From contig CAJFVO010000001.1 in NCBI GenBank assembly GCA_904420555.1, positions 297,219 through 361,218 of the forward strand: a stretch of DNA of 64,000 bases, given 5' to 3'. This document shows positions 51,094 to 59,721 of the stretch, piece after piece. Under the pieces are notes generated by a model. That model did no database searches. It was given only the letters and a program-made list of their open reading frames with translations, and was not told where the DNA came from. The translations under genes were made by a program, and so were the position numbers. The stretch comes from Candidatus Heritagella intestinalis (GTDB lineage: Bacteria; Bacillota; Clostridia; Oscillospirales; Acutalibacteraceae). Positions within the stretch are counted from its first letter, which is position 1; each line of letters starts with the position of its first letter.

Positions 51094-51831
51094 TCACTCT
51101 TCACCGTGCCTGATTTGATACAGGAGGTCTGCGTCCCCTTTTTCAAATTCCACCTGCTCCAGCATATCCGGGCGGTGCTGCAAGGTGCGCCACAAAGACT
51201 GGGCCCGCCGCCACTTGGCGATGTTGGCGTGGTGGCCGCTGAGAAGTACCGGCGGCACTTCCCGGCCTCTCCACACCGCCGGGCGGGTATAATGGGGATA
51301 TTCCAGCAGGCCGTTATAGTGGCTTTCCTCTTCAAAGCACACATCCTCTGACAAAACACCCTTTACCATGCGGCTTACAGCGTCTGCCAGGGCCAGGGCC
51401 GGCAGTTCTCCCCCGGTGAGGACGAAATCCCCCAGGGAGATCTGTTCGTCCACATAAGCATCCAGGAGCCGCTCATCCACCCCTTCATAGTGGCCGCAGA
51501 GAATCGCGATGTTCTCCATCTGCCCCAGCTCTTTGATCCGCTGCTGGTTCAGCACACTGCCTTGGGGGGACATATAAATCATATGCGGCTTTTTGCCCAA
51601 ATGTGCCGTCAGGTCGTCAATGCACAGGGCAATGGGCTCCGCCATGAGCAGCATCCCTTTGCCGCCGCCAAAGGGGCAATCGTCCACCCGCTGATGCTTG
51701 TCATAGGCATAGTCGCGGATTTGGTGGCAGCATACCTGCAAATAGCCTTTCTTCCGCGCACGGCCCACGATACTCTCCGCCATGACGGCCTCGCACATAT
51801 CGGGAAACAGGGTCAACAAATCAATTCTCAT
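51094..51831 (-). CDS. trmD: tRNA (guanine-37-N1)-methyltransferase TrmD
   Basis: SPOUT methyltransferase making m1G37, which prevents frameshifting. Typical segments: MRIDLLTLFPDMCEA, DDCPFGGGKGMLLMAEP, ILCGHYEGVDERLLD and the knot region ISLGDFVLTGGELPAL. 245 residues. It follows rimM by six bases in the conserved rpsP-khpA-rimM-trmD order; rplS, often next, is not found downstream. Confidence 0.98.
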   Translation of the reverse strand: MRIDLLTLFPDMCEAVMAESIVGRARKKGYLQVCCHQIRDYAYDKHQRVDDCPFGGGKGMLLMAEPIALCIDDLTAHLGKKPHMIYMSPQGSVLNQQRIKELGQMENIAILCGHYEGVDERLLDAYVDEQISLGDFVLTGGELPALALADAVSRMVKGVLSEDVCFEEESHYNGLLEYPHYTRPAVWRGREVPPVLLSGHHANIAKWRRAQSLWRTLQHRPDMLEQVEFEKGDADLLYQIRHGEE

Positions 51832-51837
51832 GGAAAC

Positions 51838-52353
51838 TCAGACCTCATCCTCAAAAATTCCGGGAATTGGGCGCACCCGGATCACGCCTTCCTCCAGATT
51901 GGTCTCGGCAATCATGTCGCCCACCGCCGGGAACAGGTACTCCCGGCCGTTTTCCCCCACAATCCGGTACACATCATTGGCCCCTGTTTGGAAAACCTCC
52001 TGGAGCTGTCCATAAACCTGCCCGGAAGCAGCATCCTGTATCTGCATCCCGATTAAGTCCTGGATAAAATACCGTCCCTCCGGCAGTTTCGCATCCTTGC
52101 GGGCCAAATACAGAATCTTTCCCCGGAGCATATCCCCCTGGGTGGCGGACCCCACCCCTTCCAGCCGGAGCAGCACCAGGGATTTGTGTACCCGGGCGCC
52201 CAGCACCTTGACAGGGACGCTCCCCTTTTCCCAATACAATGTTTTAAACTGGGTAAGGAACTCGGCGGAATCGCACCAGGGCTCCACCCGGAGCTCTCCC
52301 CGCACACCGTGGGTGCCCACGACCTTCCCTGCTTCCAGAAATTCTTTGCGCAT
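51838..52353 (-). CDS. rimM: Ribosome maturation factor RimM
   Basis: 30S assembly factor that binds ribosomal protein S19. N-terminal RimM domain begins AGKVVGTHGVRGELRVEP; the C-terminal PRC barrel holds YFIQDLIGMQIQDA and EYLFPAVGDMIAE. 171 residues is normal. It lies between khpA and trmD, downstream of an internal hairpin-terminator. Confidence 0.96.
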   Translation of the reverse strand: MRKEFLEAGKVVGTHGVRGELRVEPWCDSAEFLTQFKTLYWEKGSVPVKVLGARVHKSLVLLRLEGVGSATQGDMLRGKILYLARKDAKLPEGRYFIQDLIGMQIQDAASGQVYGQLQEVFQTGANDVYRIVGENGREYLFPAVGDMIAETNLEEGVIRVRPIPGIFEDEV

Positions 52354-52400
52354 ATGCTTTCCTCCATTTGCGTCTTATTCCATTGGCGCTTCCTTGCTGC

Positions 52401-52442
52401 AAAAAGAAAGGGCCGTGACAAAACTCCTTTGTCATGACCCTT
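52401..52442 (-). terminator. Internal hairpin between khpA and rimM
   Basis: On the minus strand AAGGGTCATGACAAA and TTTGTCACGGCCCTT pair, followed by TCTTTTT. It would reduce readthrough from rpsP-khpA into rimM-trmD. Confidence 0.7.
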
Positions 52443-52457
52443 CCTGAAAGAGTCGGC

Positions 52458-52691
52458 TTAGCCGATCTCCACAGCCACTTTCCGATTTTCCCGGGTAGCC
52501 GCCGCGCGCATCACCACGCGGATAGCCCGGGCAATGCGGCCCTGCTTGCCGATGACCCGGCCCATGTCCTCTTCTGCCACGTGCAGATGATAGACCACCG
52601 TTCCATCTTCAGCGGGAGCATCCGCCGTAACCGACACCGCGTCAGGGTTTTCCACAAGGCCCTGGGCGATGGATGCCAGCAATTCCTGCAT
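52458..52691 (-). CDS. khpA: KH-domain RNA-binding protein KhpA
   Basis: 77-residue single KH domain with the GxxG loop in RVIGKQGRIARAI. KhpA pairs with KhpB/EloR in Gram-positive cells to bind RNA and affect elongation and division. GGAGG precedes ATG 52691 by eight bases. It lies 28 bases after rpsP in the conserved order. Confidence 0.92.
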   Translation of the reverse strand: MQELLASIAQGLVENPDAVSVTADAPAEDGTVVYHLHVAEEDMGRVIGKQGRIARAIRVVMRAAATRENRKVAVEIG

Positions 52692-52719
52692 GGTTGATTC
52701 CTCCAATTCCGAGAGCTTT

Positions 52720-52962
52720 TTACAGCACGCCGTGCTTCTTGAAGAGAGCCTTCACCGTGTCGGTGGGCTGAGCGCCGTTAGCAATCCACTTCTTGGCCTT
52801 CTCGGGGTCAACCTTCACCACAGAGGGCTCCTCCATGGGGTTGTAGTAGCCGATTTCCTCAATGAAACGGCCGTCGCGGGGATAACGGGAATCTGCTACC
52901 ACGATGCGATAGAAGGGGGATTTCTTAGCGCCCATTCTGCGAAGTCTGATCTTAACTGCCAT
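52720..52962 (-). CDS. rpsP: 30S ribosomal protein S16
   Basis: 80-residue S16, a 30S assembly protein. [20 protein letters not shown] and [20 protein letters not shown] are diagnostic. Between ffh and khpA; GGAGG precedes the ATG. Confidence 0.98.
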   Translation of the reverse strand: MAVKIRLRRMGAKKSPFYRIVVADSRYPRDGRFIEEIGYYNPMEEPSVVKVDPEKAKKWIANGAQPTDTVKALFKKHGVL

Positions 52963-53051
52963 TTGACTATACCTCCAAAATTGATTTCATAAAAAAGTAT
53001 ATCTTCACCGGCGCGTTCCCCAAAGGGCTTTCCCGCCGGATGAATTCTATA

Positions 53052-54401
53052 TTACATAGGCGGCATCATGCCCGGAGGCAACATCCGCCGCTTTTTGCCC
53101 TTGCCCTTACCGGGGCGAAGCTGCTTCATCATTTTCTGCATCTGTTCAAACTGGCGGAGCAGCCGGTTCACATCCTCCACCTTCATGCCACTGCCCGCGG
53201 CAATGCGGCGTTTCCGGGAAGGATTGATGATCTCGGGCTTTTCCCGCTCCCGGGGAGTCATGGAAAGGATAATGGCTTTCATGCGCTCCATCATCTTGTC
53301 GCTGTCGTCCAAGTCCACGTTTTTCAGCTGCTTATCCATGCCCGGCAGCTTGGAAATGACGTTCTTCAGCGGCCCCATCTTCTTCACCTGCTCGAACTGT
53401 TCCAACAGGTCGTTCAGGTCGAAGCGGTTCTGCATCATCTTTTCCGCGGCCTTCCGGGCGGCGTTTTCGTCCAGCTTCGCCTGGGCGTCCTCAATGAGGG
53501 ACAGCACGTCTCCCATGCCCAAAATCCGGGAAGCCATGCGGTCGGGGTGGAAGGCCTCAATATCTGACAGCTTCTCACCTACGCCGGCAAACTTGATGGG
53601 CTTTCCGGTGACAGAGCGGATGGACAAAGCCGCGCCGCCCCGGGTGTCGCCGTCCAGCTTGGTGAGGATGACGCCGGTAATCTCCAGCAGGTCATCGAAG
53701 GTCTTTGCCACATTCACGGCTTCCTGGCCGGTCATGGAGTCCACCACCAACAGAATATCCGAGGGGTTCACCGCTTCCTTCATCTGCCGCAGCTCTTCCA
53801 TGAGGGCTTCATCAATTTGCAGACGGCCAGCGGTATCGATGAGCACATAATCATAGCCGTAATCCTTGGCCTGGCGGATCGCCGCCTGGGCAATTTTCAC
53901 GGGCTTTTCCGTGCCCATTTCAAAGACCGGAACCCCTGCCTGCTCACCCACTACCTGCAGCTGTTTAATAGCGGCCGGGCGGTAAATATCGCAGGCCACC
54001 AGCAGCGGGCGATGCCCCTGGCTCTTGAGCAATTTGGCCAGCTTGGCGGCGTGGGTGGTCTTACCAGCGCCCTGAAGGCCGCAGAGCATTACAATAGCCG
54101 GCGGCTTGGAGGGCATATCCAGCCGAGCCTGGGAGCCGCCCATGAGGGCTGTGAGCTCTTCGTTGACGATCTTAATGACCATCTGGGCCGGGGTCAGACT
54201 CTCCATTACCTCGGCGCCAATGGCCCGCTCCGTGACCTTGGCGGTGAACTCCTTGGCCACTTTATAGTTGACGTCGGCTTCCAGCAGGGCCAAACGCACC
54301 TCGCGCATAGCGTCCCGCACATCCGATTCGCTGAGTTTTCCCTTGGAACGGAGCTTTTTAAATGAGTTTGCCAGCTTTTCAGCCAATCCTTCAAAAGCCA
54401 A
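53052..54401 (-). CDS. ffh: Signal recognition particle protein Ffh
   Basis: SRP GTPase that targets nascent membrane proteins. N domain (EGLAEKLANSFKKLRSKGKL), G domain (GLQGAGKTTHAAKLAKLL, VLIDTAGRLQ, TKLDGDTRGGAALS) and Met-rich M domain with the RNA-binding GSGMKVEDVNRLLRQF and C-terminal KGKKRRMLPPGMMPPM. 449 residues. Start is TTG 54401, as MAFEGL is the family's normal N terminus; AAAGGA is somewhat far. It follows ylxM by 38 bases. Confidence 0.97.
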   Translation of the reverse strand: MAFEGLAEKLANSFKKLRSKGKLSESDVRDAMREVRLALLEADVNYKVAKEFTAKVTERAIGAEVMESLTPAQMVIKIVNEELTALMGGSQARLDMPSKPPAIVMLCGLQGAGKTTHAAKLAKLLKSQGHRPLLVACDIYRPAAIKQLQVVGEQAGVPVFEMGTEKPVKIAQAAIRQAKDYGYDYVLIDTAGRLQIDEALMEELRQMKEAVNPSDILLVVDSMTGQEAVNVAKTFDDLLEITGVILTKLDGDTRGGAALSIRSVTGKPIKFAGVGEKLSDIEAFHPDRMASRILGMGDVLSLIEDAQAKLDENAARKAAEKMMQNRFDLNDLLEQFEQVKKMGPLKNVISKLPGMDKQLKNVDLDDSDKMMERMKAIILSMTPREREKPEIINPSRKRRIAAGSGMKVEDVNRLLRQFEQMQKMMKQLRPGKGKGKKRRMLPPGMMPPM

Positions 54402-54439
54402 ACTGCCGCCATCCTTTCTCTGCCGGCCAAAGCCGCCGG

Positions 54440-54808
54440 TTATTCATCTTCACAAAGCTTCTGCGCCGTATCGATAATATTCCGGACCTCCCGCTCCACT
54501 TCCTGGGCGTAGATGTACCGGGCGTTGTATTCCTGGATACGCAGGGCGGCATCGCAGATCTGGGAAAGGCCTTCCCGCATTTCCCGGAACCGCCGGGCCA
54601 AGCCCAGCCTCTCTTCCATCTCCAAAAGCTGGGCCTCCGCCCGCTTGATGGAATCCCGCACACCTTGGCGGGTGATACCCTGGTTATCGGCGATCTCCGC
54701 CAGGGAAAGATCCTCATTATAATAGTATTCAATCATTTCCCGCTGCTTTTCCGTGAGCATTTCGCCATAAAAATCCAGCAGGAAGGAGATCTGAAGATTC
54801 TTTGCCAT
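54440..54808 (-). CDS. ylxM: SRP-associated helix-turn-helix protein YlxM
   Basis: 122-residue sigma-70 region 4-like helix-turn-helix protein (LTEKQREMIEYYYNEDLSLA, EIADNQGITRQGVRDSIKRA) with a helical tail. YlxM is known from Gram-positive SRP operons and can modulate Ffh activity. First gene of the ylxM-ffh-rpsP operon; GGAGG upstream. Confidence 0.93.
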   Translation of the reverse strand: MAKNLQISFLLDFYGEMLTEKQREMIEYYYNEDLSLAEIADNQGITRQGVRDSIKRAEAQLLEMEERLGLARRFREMREGLSQICDAALRIQEYNARYIYAQEVEREVRNIIDTAQKLCEDE

Positions 54809-54856
54809 GGGGCGCCTCCTTGTGGTTCTGTAAAGAGGTTTTCTTTACAGACAAGA

Positions 54857-54885
54857 ACTATATCATACTCCGCGATAAAAGTCAA
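54857..54885 (-). promoter_or_regulatory. Promoter of the SRP/ribosome operon
   Basis: On the minus strand: -35 TTGACT (54880-54885), 17-base spacer, -10 TATAGT (54857-54862). A small stem CTGTAAAG/CTTTACAG lies just downstream. Confidence 0.8.
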
Positions 54886-55033
54886 GGCCTTTCTTACGCA
54901 GAATGTCGGGAAGAAAATTCAGAAAAACCGCGGCGCAGGGAAAATTTCCTCCGCCCCGGAAGGGCCGCAGCGGCAGGACAGGGGAATTTTTTGGAAAATT
55001 TCTCATGGAATATGAAAATATTTACGGGAACCC

Positions 55034-55062
55034 TTGCGAAAACCGGGGAAAATGATTATAAT
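55034..55062 (+). promoter_or_regulatory. Promoter of the NifU-like/GGGtGRT pair
   Basis: -35 TTGCGA (55034-55039), 17-base spacer, -10 TATAAT (55057-55062), 70 bases upstream of the first ATG. Confidence 0.78.
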
Positions 55063-55131
55063 ATAGGTACATGTGCGGCCCCGGATTTTCCGCGGCGCCT
55101 GAAGCATTCTGAAACCGAAAGGAGTACCGAT

Positions 55132-55824
55132 ATGAATTATTCCGCTGAAGTGGAAAAGATGTGTACTGTCAAAAAGGGCCCCCATCACGGCCCCGCCCCC
55201 ATCCCGGAGGAAGGCAAGTGGGTAAAGTCCTACCAGATCTCCGACATTTCCGGCCTGTCCCACGGCGTGGGCTGGTGTGCTCCCCAGCAGGGCGCATGTA
55301 AACTGACCCTGAACGTGAAAGAGGGCATCGTACAGGAAGCTCTGGTGGAGACCCTGGGCTGCTCCGGCATGACCCACTCCGCTGCTATGGCCGCTGAGAT
55401 CCTCCCCGGCAAGACTCTGCTGGAATGCCTCAACACCGACCTGGTGTGCGACGCTATTAACGTGGCTATGCGCGAGATCTTCAAGCAGCTGGCCTATGGC
55501 CGCAGCCAGACCGCTTTCTCCGAGGACGGTCTCCCCGTGGGCGCCAGCCTGGAAGACCTGGGCAAGGGCCTGCGTTCTCAGGTAGGCACCATGTTCAGCA
55601 CCGGCGCTAAGGGCGTGCGCTACATGGAAATGGCCGAAGGCTATGTCCTGAAGATGGCTCTGGACGAGGAAGGCGAGGTTATCGGCTACCAGTTCGTGAA
55701 GCTGGGCAAAATGCTGGAGGATATCCGTCACGGCGTAAGCCCCGACGAGGCCTTCAAGAAGAACATTGGCCAGTATGGCCGCTTTGACGGCGCTGCCAAG
55801 TATATCGATCCCCGCGAAGAATAA
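55132..55824 (+). CDS. NifU-like iron-sulfur scaffold family protein
   Basis: 230-residue protein with a NifU_N/TSCPD-like core: GVGWCAPQQGACKLTLNVKE, TLGCSGMTHSAAMAAEILPG and LVCDAINVAMREIFKQLAYG. Three Cys (WCAPQ, GCSGM, LVCDA) fit the three-Cys pattern of scaffold proteins. It is not in an isc/suf cluster; its partner is the GGGtGRT gene 34 bases on, a pairing I recall from other anaerobes. Codons are those of highly expressed genes. The exact role is unknown. Confidence 0.82.
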   Translation: MNYSAEVEKMCTVKKGPHHGPAPIPEEGKWVKSYQISDISGLSHGVGWCAPQQGACKLTLNVKEGIVQEALVETLGCSGMTHSAAMAAEILPGKTLLECLNTDLVCDAINVAMREIFKQLAYGRSQTAFSEDGLPVGASLEDLGKGLRSQVGTMFSTGAKGVRYMEMAEGYVLKMALDEEGEVIGYQFVKLGKMLEDIRHGVSPDEAFKKNIGQYGRFDGAAKYIDPREE

Positions 55825-55858
55825 GTCAAAGAGACCATAGTAAGGAGGACAAACTGTA

Positions 55859-56866
55859 ATGGCGAATGATGTCATGTTTGAAGGCAAGGAAAGAAGAATT
55901 GCCAAAATCGAAAAGTGTCTCGCCGAGTACGGCATTGCCAGCCTCGAAGAGGCCCGGGAACTCTGCCTGAGCAAGGGCTTTGACCCGGATAAGATCGTAA
56001 AGGGCGTACAGCCCATCGCTTTTGAAAACGCCAGCTGGGCCTACACCCTGGGCTGCGCTGTTGCCATCAAGAAGGGCGTTAAGTCCGCTTCCGAGGCTGC
56101 TGAGGCTATCGGTATCGGTCTGGAAGCTTTCTGCGTGCCCGGCTCTGTTGCCGAGCAGCGGAACGTGGGCCTGGGCCACGGCAACCTGGGCGCTATGCTG
56201 CTCCGTGACGAGACCAAGTGCTTTGCGTTCCTGGCCGGCCACGAGTCCTTTGCCGCCGCCGAAGGCGCTATCGGCATTGCCCGTACTGCTAACCGCGCCC
56301 GCAAGGAGCCCCTGCGCATCATCCTCAATGGCCTGGGCAAGGACGCTGCTTATATCATTTCCCGTATCAACGGCTTTACCTATGTGAAGACCGACTATGA
56401 CTTCTTCACTGGCGAGCTGAAGATTGTGGAGACCCGTCCCTTCTCCGACGGCGAGCGCGCTGCTGTAAAGTGCTATGGCGCTAACGACGTTCTGGAAGGC
56501 GTGGCTATCATGAAGCACGAGGGCGTGGACGTGTCCATCACCGGTAACTCCACCAACCCCACCCGCTTCCAGCACCTGGTTGCCGGCACCTACAAGAAGT
56601 GGGCCCTGGAGAATGGCAAGAAGTACTTCTCCGTGGCTTCCGGCGGCGGCACCGGCCGTACCCTGCATCCCGACAACATGGCGGCTGGCCCCGCTTCCTA
56701 TGGCCTGACCGACTCCATGGGCCGTATGCATGGCGACGCCCAGTTTGCTGGTTCTTCCTCCGTGCCTGCCCACGTGGAAATGATGGGCCTCATGGGCATG
56801 GGCAACAACCCCATGGTAGGCGCTACCGTGGCCTGCGCAGTTGCTGTGTACGAGGGAACGAAGTAA
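55859..56866 (+). CDS. GGGtGRT-family protein
   Basis: 335-residue protein of a family named for its conserved motif, seen here as SGGGTGRTLHPDNMAAGPAS, near residue 260. Other conserved parts are GLEAFCVPGSVAEQRNVGLG, GHGNLGAMLL and MMGLMGMGNNPMVGATVA. No function is established that I know of. A strong ribosome site (AAGGAGG) and highly biased codons suggest abundant expression. Co-transcribed with the NifU-like gene, so iron-sulfur or metal chemistry is a reasonable guess only. Confidence 0.88.
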   Translation: MANDVMFEGKERRIAKIEKCLAEYGIASLEEARELCLSKGFDPDKIVKGVQPIAFENASWAYTLGCAVAIKKGVKSASEAAEAIGIGLEAFCVPGSVAEQRNVGLGHGNLGAMLLRDETKCFAFLAGHESFAAAEGAIGIARTANRARKEPLRIILNGLGKDAAYIISRINGFTYVKTDYDFFTGELKIVETRPFSDGERAAVKCYGANDVLEGVAIMKHEGVDVSITGNSTNPTRFQHLVAGTYKKWALENGKKYFSVASGGGTGRTLHPDNMAAGPASYGLTDSMGRMHGDAQFAGSSSVPAHVEMMGLMGMGNNPMVGATVACAVAVYEGTK

Positions 56867-56887
56867 TTTACTCTTTTTGGATTTCAG

Positions 56888-56937
56888 AAAGCCGGATGGC
56901 TCGGGGATTTCCCGAAAGCCATCCGGCTTTTATTTTA
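56888..56937 (+). terminator. Terminator of the GGGtGRT operon
   Basis: AAAGCCGGATGGCT/AGCCATCCGGCTTT with inner CGGG/CCCG, followed by TTATTTTATT. Confidence 0.93.
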
Positions 56938-56989
56938 TTCCGGCAGGCAATCGCCTTCCGCCATGCCCCTCTCCCGCAAATCGGTAGGT

Positions 56990-57405
56990 TTGTCAAACAT
57001 ATTGGACAGAGAACTCTAAAGGAGAAAGCCAATTGAGCGGGCCTCATGGGGAATTGCGGCGGCGCATATCTCGGATTCGTTTCAATTCTGCCTCAGTATG
57101 CTGATTCGGGTGACTGTGAGGTCGCCTGGACTGACAGGCCAGAGACGCTGCCGTTCCATCCCATCGGGATTTCCAGAAGTAGATGTACCACCGGCTGTTT
57201 TACTTCCGGCTGGCGCGGCTTACGCCGTATTTCGCCGCGTATTTCATTAGGGATTGCCGATACGCCATGTCTTGTGTTATACTCTTGTTCATGAAGGATA
57301 GGGCCTCCTCTCGTACAGTTGTTGTCTGCAACTCCAACTATAACCGATGAGACCCTATCCTTCATCCTTTTTTCTTCTACTGTCCAATGATGTATTGTAC
57401 TCCTA
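56990..57405. mobile_element. Small IS/MITE-like remnant
   Basis: About 410 bases bounded by inverted copies of ATTGGACAG (left 57001-57009 in ACATATTGGACAGAGA; right 57382-57390 on minus in ACATCATTGGACAGTAG). An inner inverted repeat ATGAAGGATAGGG/CCCTATCCTTCAT spans 57292-57365. No intact transposase; a 90-codon minus frame inside has no recognised domain. The left-end word also occurs at 33292-33307. Confidence 0.55.
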
Positions 57406-57429
57406 CAGATGCTTTCATTTTGCCTCTAT

Positions 57430-58140
57430 TTAGCCCTTGACAGCCGTATATCGCAGCCAAAGGCCGTTTCCGGTAAAAGGTTTTGCCTCCTGAAGGGAAA
57501 AAGCCACTGGGCCATGGGGCGGCAGGAAATCTGCCCCTTCAAAAATAGACACGCCGGCGCCGCCATCGGCTACGGGAGCCACTACCAGGCTCAGCTCATC
57601 AATGAGATTTTCCTGCAAAAAAGACCAATTGACGATACCGCCTCCGGCCACCATCAGCCGGTCAATACCAAAAAGGGCTTCCAGCTTTTGCATCAGCAGG
57701 GCGCAATCCAGGCGGCCTTCCCCAACAAACAGATAGGAAATGCCCCGCTCCCGGAGATAGGAAAGGTATGCCGGGGAAGCCTGACGGGTCAGGGCCTCAA
57801 TGACGTGGGCGGCAGGACGGCCTTTCCGCTCCAACAGATGGGAAGAAAATCCCAGCTCTCCCTTGGGGTCTACGGAAACGATGAAATTCCCCACTTCCCG
57901 GCCTTCCGGATTCACCCAGTCCTCCTGAGCCGGAAACGTCCCTTGCGATGGCAGGGCTGGGGCCAAACCATCGGCGTATCCACCCAGCATAGTAGTGGTG
58001 CCATAAAGAGTGGCCTGGCAGTGGTAAAATCCCCGCAGCTCCCCATAGGCGTGGAGGGCCGGGGCGGTTTCCGGCGCGCCGAAAAAGGCCCCGTCAATTT
58101 TCCCGTCCAGGGAAGCGAGCATATGACAGACAACAAACAT
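57430..58140 (-). CDS. RibD C-terminal (dihydrofolate reductase-like) family protein
   Basis: 236-residue NADPH-dependent reductase of the DHFR/RibD_C fold. Segments: MFVVCHMLASLDGKIDGAFF, ATLYGTTTMLGGYADGL, YLFVGEGRLDCALLMQKLEA and VAGGGIVNWSFLQENLIDEL (cofactor loop and catalytic Glu/Asp region). Not a riboflavin gene by context: no deaminase domain and no rib genes nearby. First-listed in a redox group with flavin reductase and aldo/keto reductases. AGGAG precedes ATG 58140. Confidence 0.85.
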   Translation of the reverse strand: MFVVCHMLASLDGKIDGAFFGAPETAPALHAYGELRGFYHCQATLYGTTTMLGGYADGLAPALPSQGTFPAQEDWVNPEGREVGNFIVSVDPKGELGFSSHLLERKGRPAAHVIEALTRQASPAYLSYLRERGISYLFVGEGRLDCALLMQKLEALFGIDRLMVAGGGIVNWSFLQENLIDELSLVVAPVADGGAGVSIFEGADFLPPHGPVAFSLQEAKPFTGNGLWLRYTAVKG

Positions 58141-58193
58141 TTGATCTCTCTCCTTAATGTGATGCCCCTCCTATGGGATTGCACTGTATTTCG

Positions 58194-58751
58194 TTATTTC
58201 AATGCTGCGCCGTCCCGGAAGGCGTTGCCCACTTTTTCGCCCAGCACATGGTAGGCATTGTGGGCCGGTTCAAAGGAAATGGGGCGGAACTTGGCAAAAT
58301 CAATATCGCCTTCCCCGTCCAGGACGCTTTCGTCCACGCTGACATTGACAATCTGACCAATAATATTGCCATCTTCGTTGACCTTGAGGAGTTTGCACTC
58401 CAACGCCACCGGCAGCTCATCGATGAGGGGCGCGTCTACGGATTCGCTCTTGGTCACATGGAAACCGGACTTCTCCATCTTGCCGGGCTCCGTGTTGGCG
58501 GAAACGATGCCCACGTAATCCGAAGGAACCACATGGGCGGCGTCGGCAAAGCTGACAGTGAATGCGCCTCTGGCCTGAATGTTAGCGGTGGTCTTGTGGC
58601 CGGCGCTCAGGCAAAGCACCACTTTGTCGGCATCGTACAGGCCGCCCCAGGCAGCGTTCATGGCGTCGGCAGTGCCGTCTTCATTATAGGTGCCAATAAT
58701 CAGCACCGGCAGGGGATAAAACCAGGACTTGGTTCCGAAATTTTTACGCAT
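58194..58751 (-). CDS. Flavin reductase-like protein
   Basis: 185-residue FMN-binding split-barrel protein of the flavoredoxin/flavin reductase family: YPLPVLIIGTYNEDGTADAM, NAAWGGLYDADKVVLCLSAG, ARGAFTVSFADAAHVVPSDY. Likely binds FMN and transfers electrons. ATG 58751 has AGGAG eight bases upstream. It is 53 bases before the RibD_C gene on the same strand. Confidence 0.9.
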   Translation of the reverse strand: MRKNFGTKSWFYPLPVLIIGTYNEDGTADAMNAAWGGLYDADKVVLCLSAGHKTTANIQARGAFTVSFADAAHVVPSDYVGIVSANTEPGKMEKSGFHVTKSESVDAPLIDELPVALECKLLKVNEDGNIIGQIVNVSVDESVLDGEGDIDFAKFRPISFEPAHNAYHVLGEKVGNAFRDGAALK

Positions 58752-58822
58752 AGCAAACACTCCTTACAGGATTATGATTTTAGAATGGAATCGCGGGAAC
58801 CGGCCCCGCTCCATTTGTTAGA

Positions 58823-59668
58823 TTACTTCTGCTGGTCCACCGGGGGCACCATCTCGGCATACCGCTTGAGCATTTCCGGGGTGCTGGTGTAGTAGCGCTT
58901 CTGCTGGTCCATAGCGGAAATCTTCGCCATCTCTTCCTCCGTCAGGGAGAAATCGAACAAATCAAAGTTGTCCTTGATGTGGCCGGGATTCTTGGAGCCG
59001 GGGATGACAATATTGCCGTCCTGGATGTGCCAGCGGAGAATCATCTGGGCATTGGACTTGCCGTACTTTTTGCCCAGCTCCGTAAACAGGGGCTCCTGGA
59101 TCAGGGCTTTATCCCCGTGGCCCAGGGGGTACCAGGCCTGGATCACCATGCCCTCTTTGTCCAGGAACTTCTTCAGCTCCTTCTCCTGGGAATAGGGATG
59201 GACTTCCGTCTGAAGCACGGCAGGTTTCACCTGGCAGACGTCCAGAATTTCCTGAATCTGAGCAGGGGTAAAGTTAGAAAGGCCGATAGCCTTCACCTTG
59301 CCCTCCTGATAGGCCTTTTCCATGAGCTTGTATCCGGCAATATAGTTGCCGGCGGGCTGGTGGATGAGCAACAGGTCGATGTAGTCGGTGTCCAACCGCT
59401 CCAGGGTCTTTTCCACTGCATCCGCCTGCTCATAGAAGGCCGGCCAGAGCTTGGTCTCCAGGAAGATTTCCTCCCGCTTCAGGCCCGACTTCTTCATGGC
59501 CCGGCCCACGGCCTTCTCGTTGACATAGGCGTTGGCCGTGTCGATAAGGCGGTAGCCGCACTGCAAGGCGCTGAGGACAGAGGCCTCTGCTTCATCGGGA
59601 GTCAGCAAAAAGGTACCGATACCTGCCATAGGCATTTTGATTCCATTGTTCAAAGTTGCGTATTCCAT
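58823..59668 (-). CDS. Aldo/keto reductase (AKR5-like)
   Basis: 281-residue NADPH-dependent reductase. Tetrad residues in YRLIDTANAYVNEKAVG (Asp, Tyr), ETKLWPAF (Lys) and LLIHQPAGNY (His); cofactor site IVIPGSKNPGHIKDNFDLFD. Clearly a paralogue of the gene at 29068-29922 (shared start MEYATLNNG). Ends 71 bases before the flavin reductase start. Substrate unknown. Confidence 0.93.
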   Translation of the reverse strand: MEYATLNNGIKMPMAGIGTFLLTPDEAEASVLSALQCGYRLIDTANAYVNEKAVGRAMKKSGLKREEIFLETKLWPAFYEQADAVEKTLERLDTDYIDLLLIHQPAGNYIAGYKLMEKAYQEGKVKAIGLSNFTPAQIQEILDVCQVKPAVLQTEVHPYSQEKELKKFLDKEGMVIQAWYPLGHGDKALIQEPLFTELGKKYGKSNAQMILRWHIQDGNIVIPGSKNPGHIKDNFDLFDFSLTEEEMAKISAMDQQKRYYTSTPEMLKRYAEMVPPVDQQK

Positions 59669-59721
59669 TCTAATACCTCCATTTTATTGCATAGTGTCTA
59701 TTTTCGCAAGATATAGAAGAG

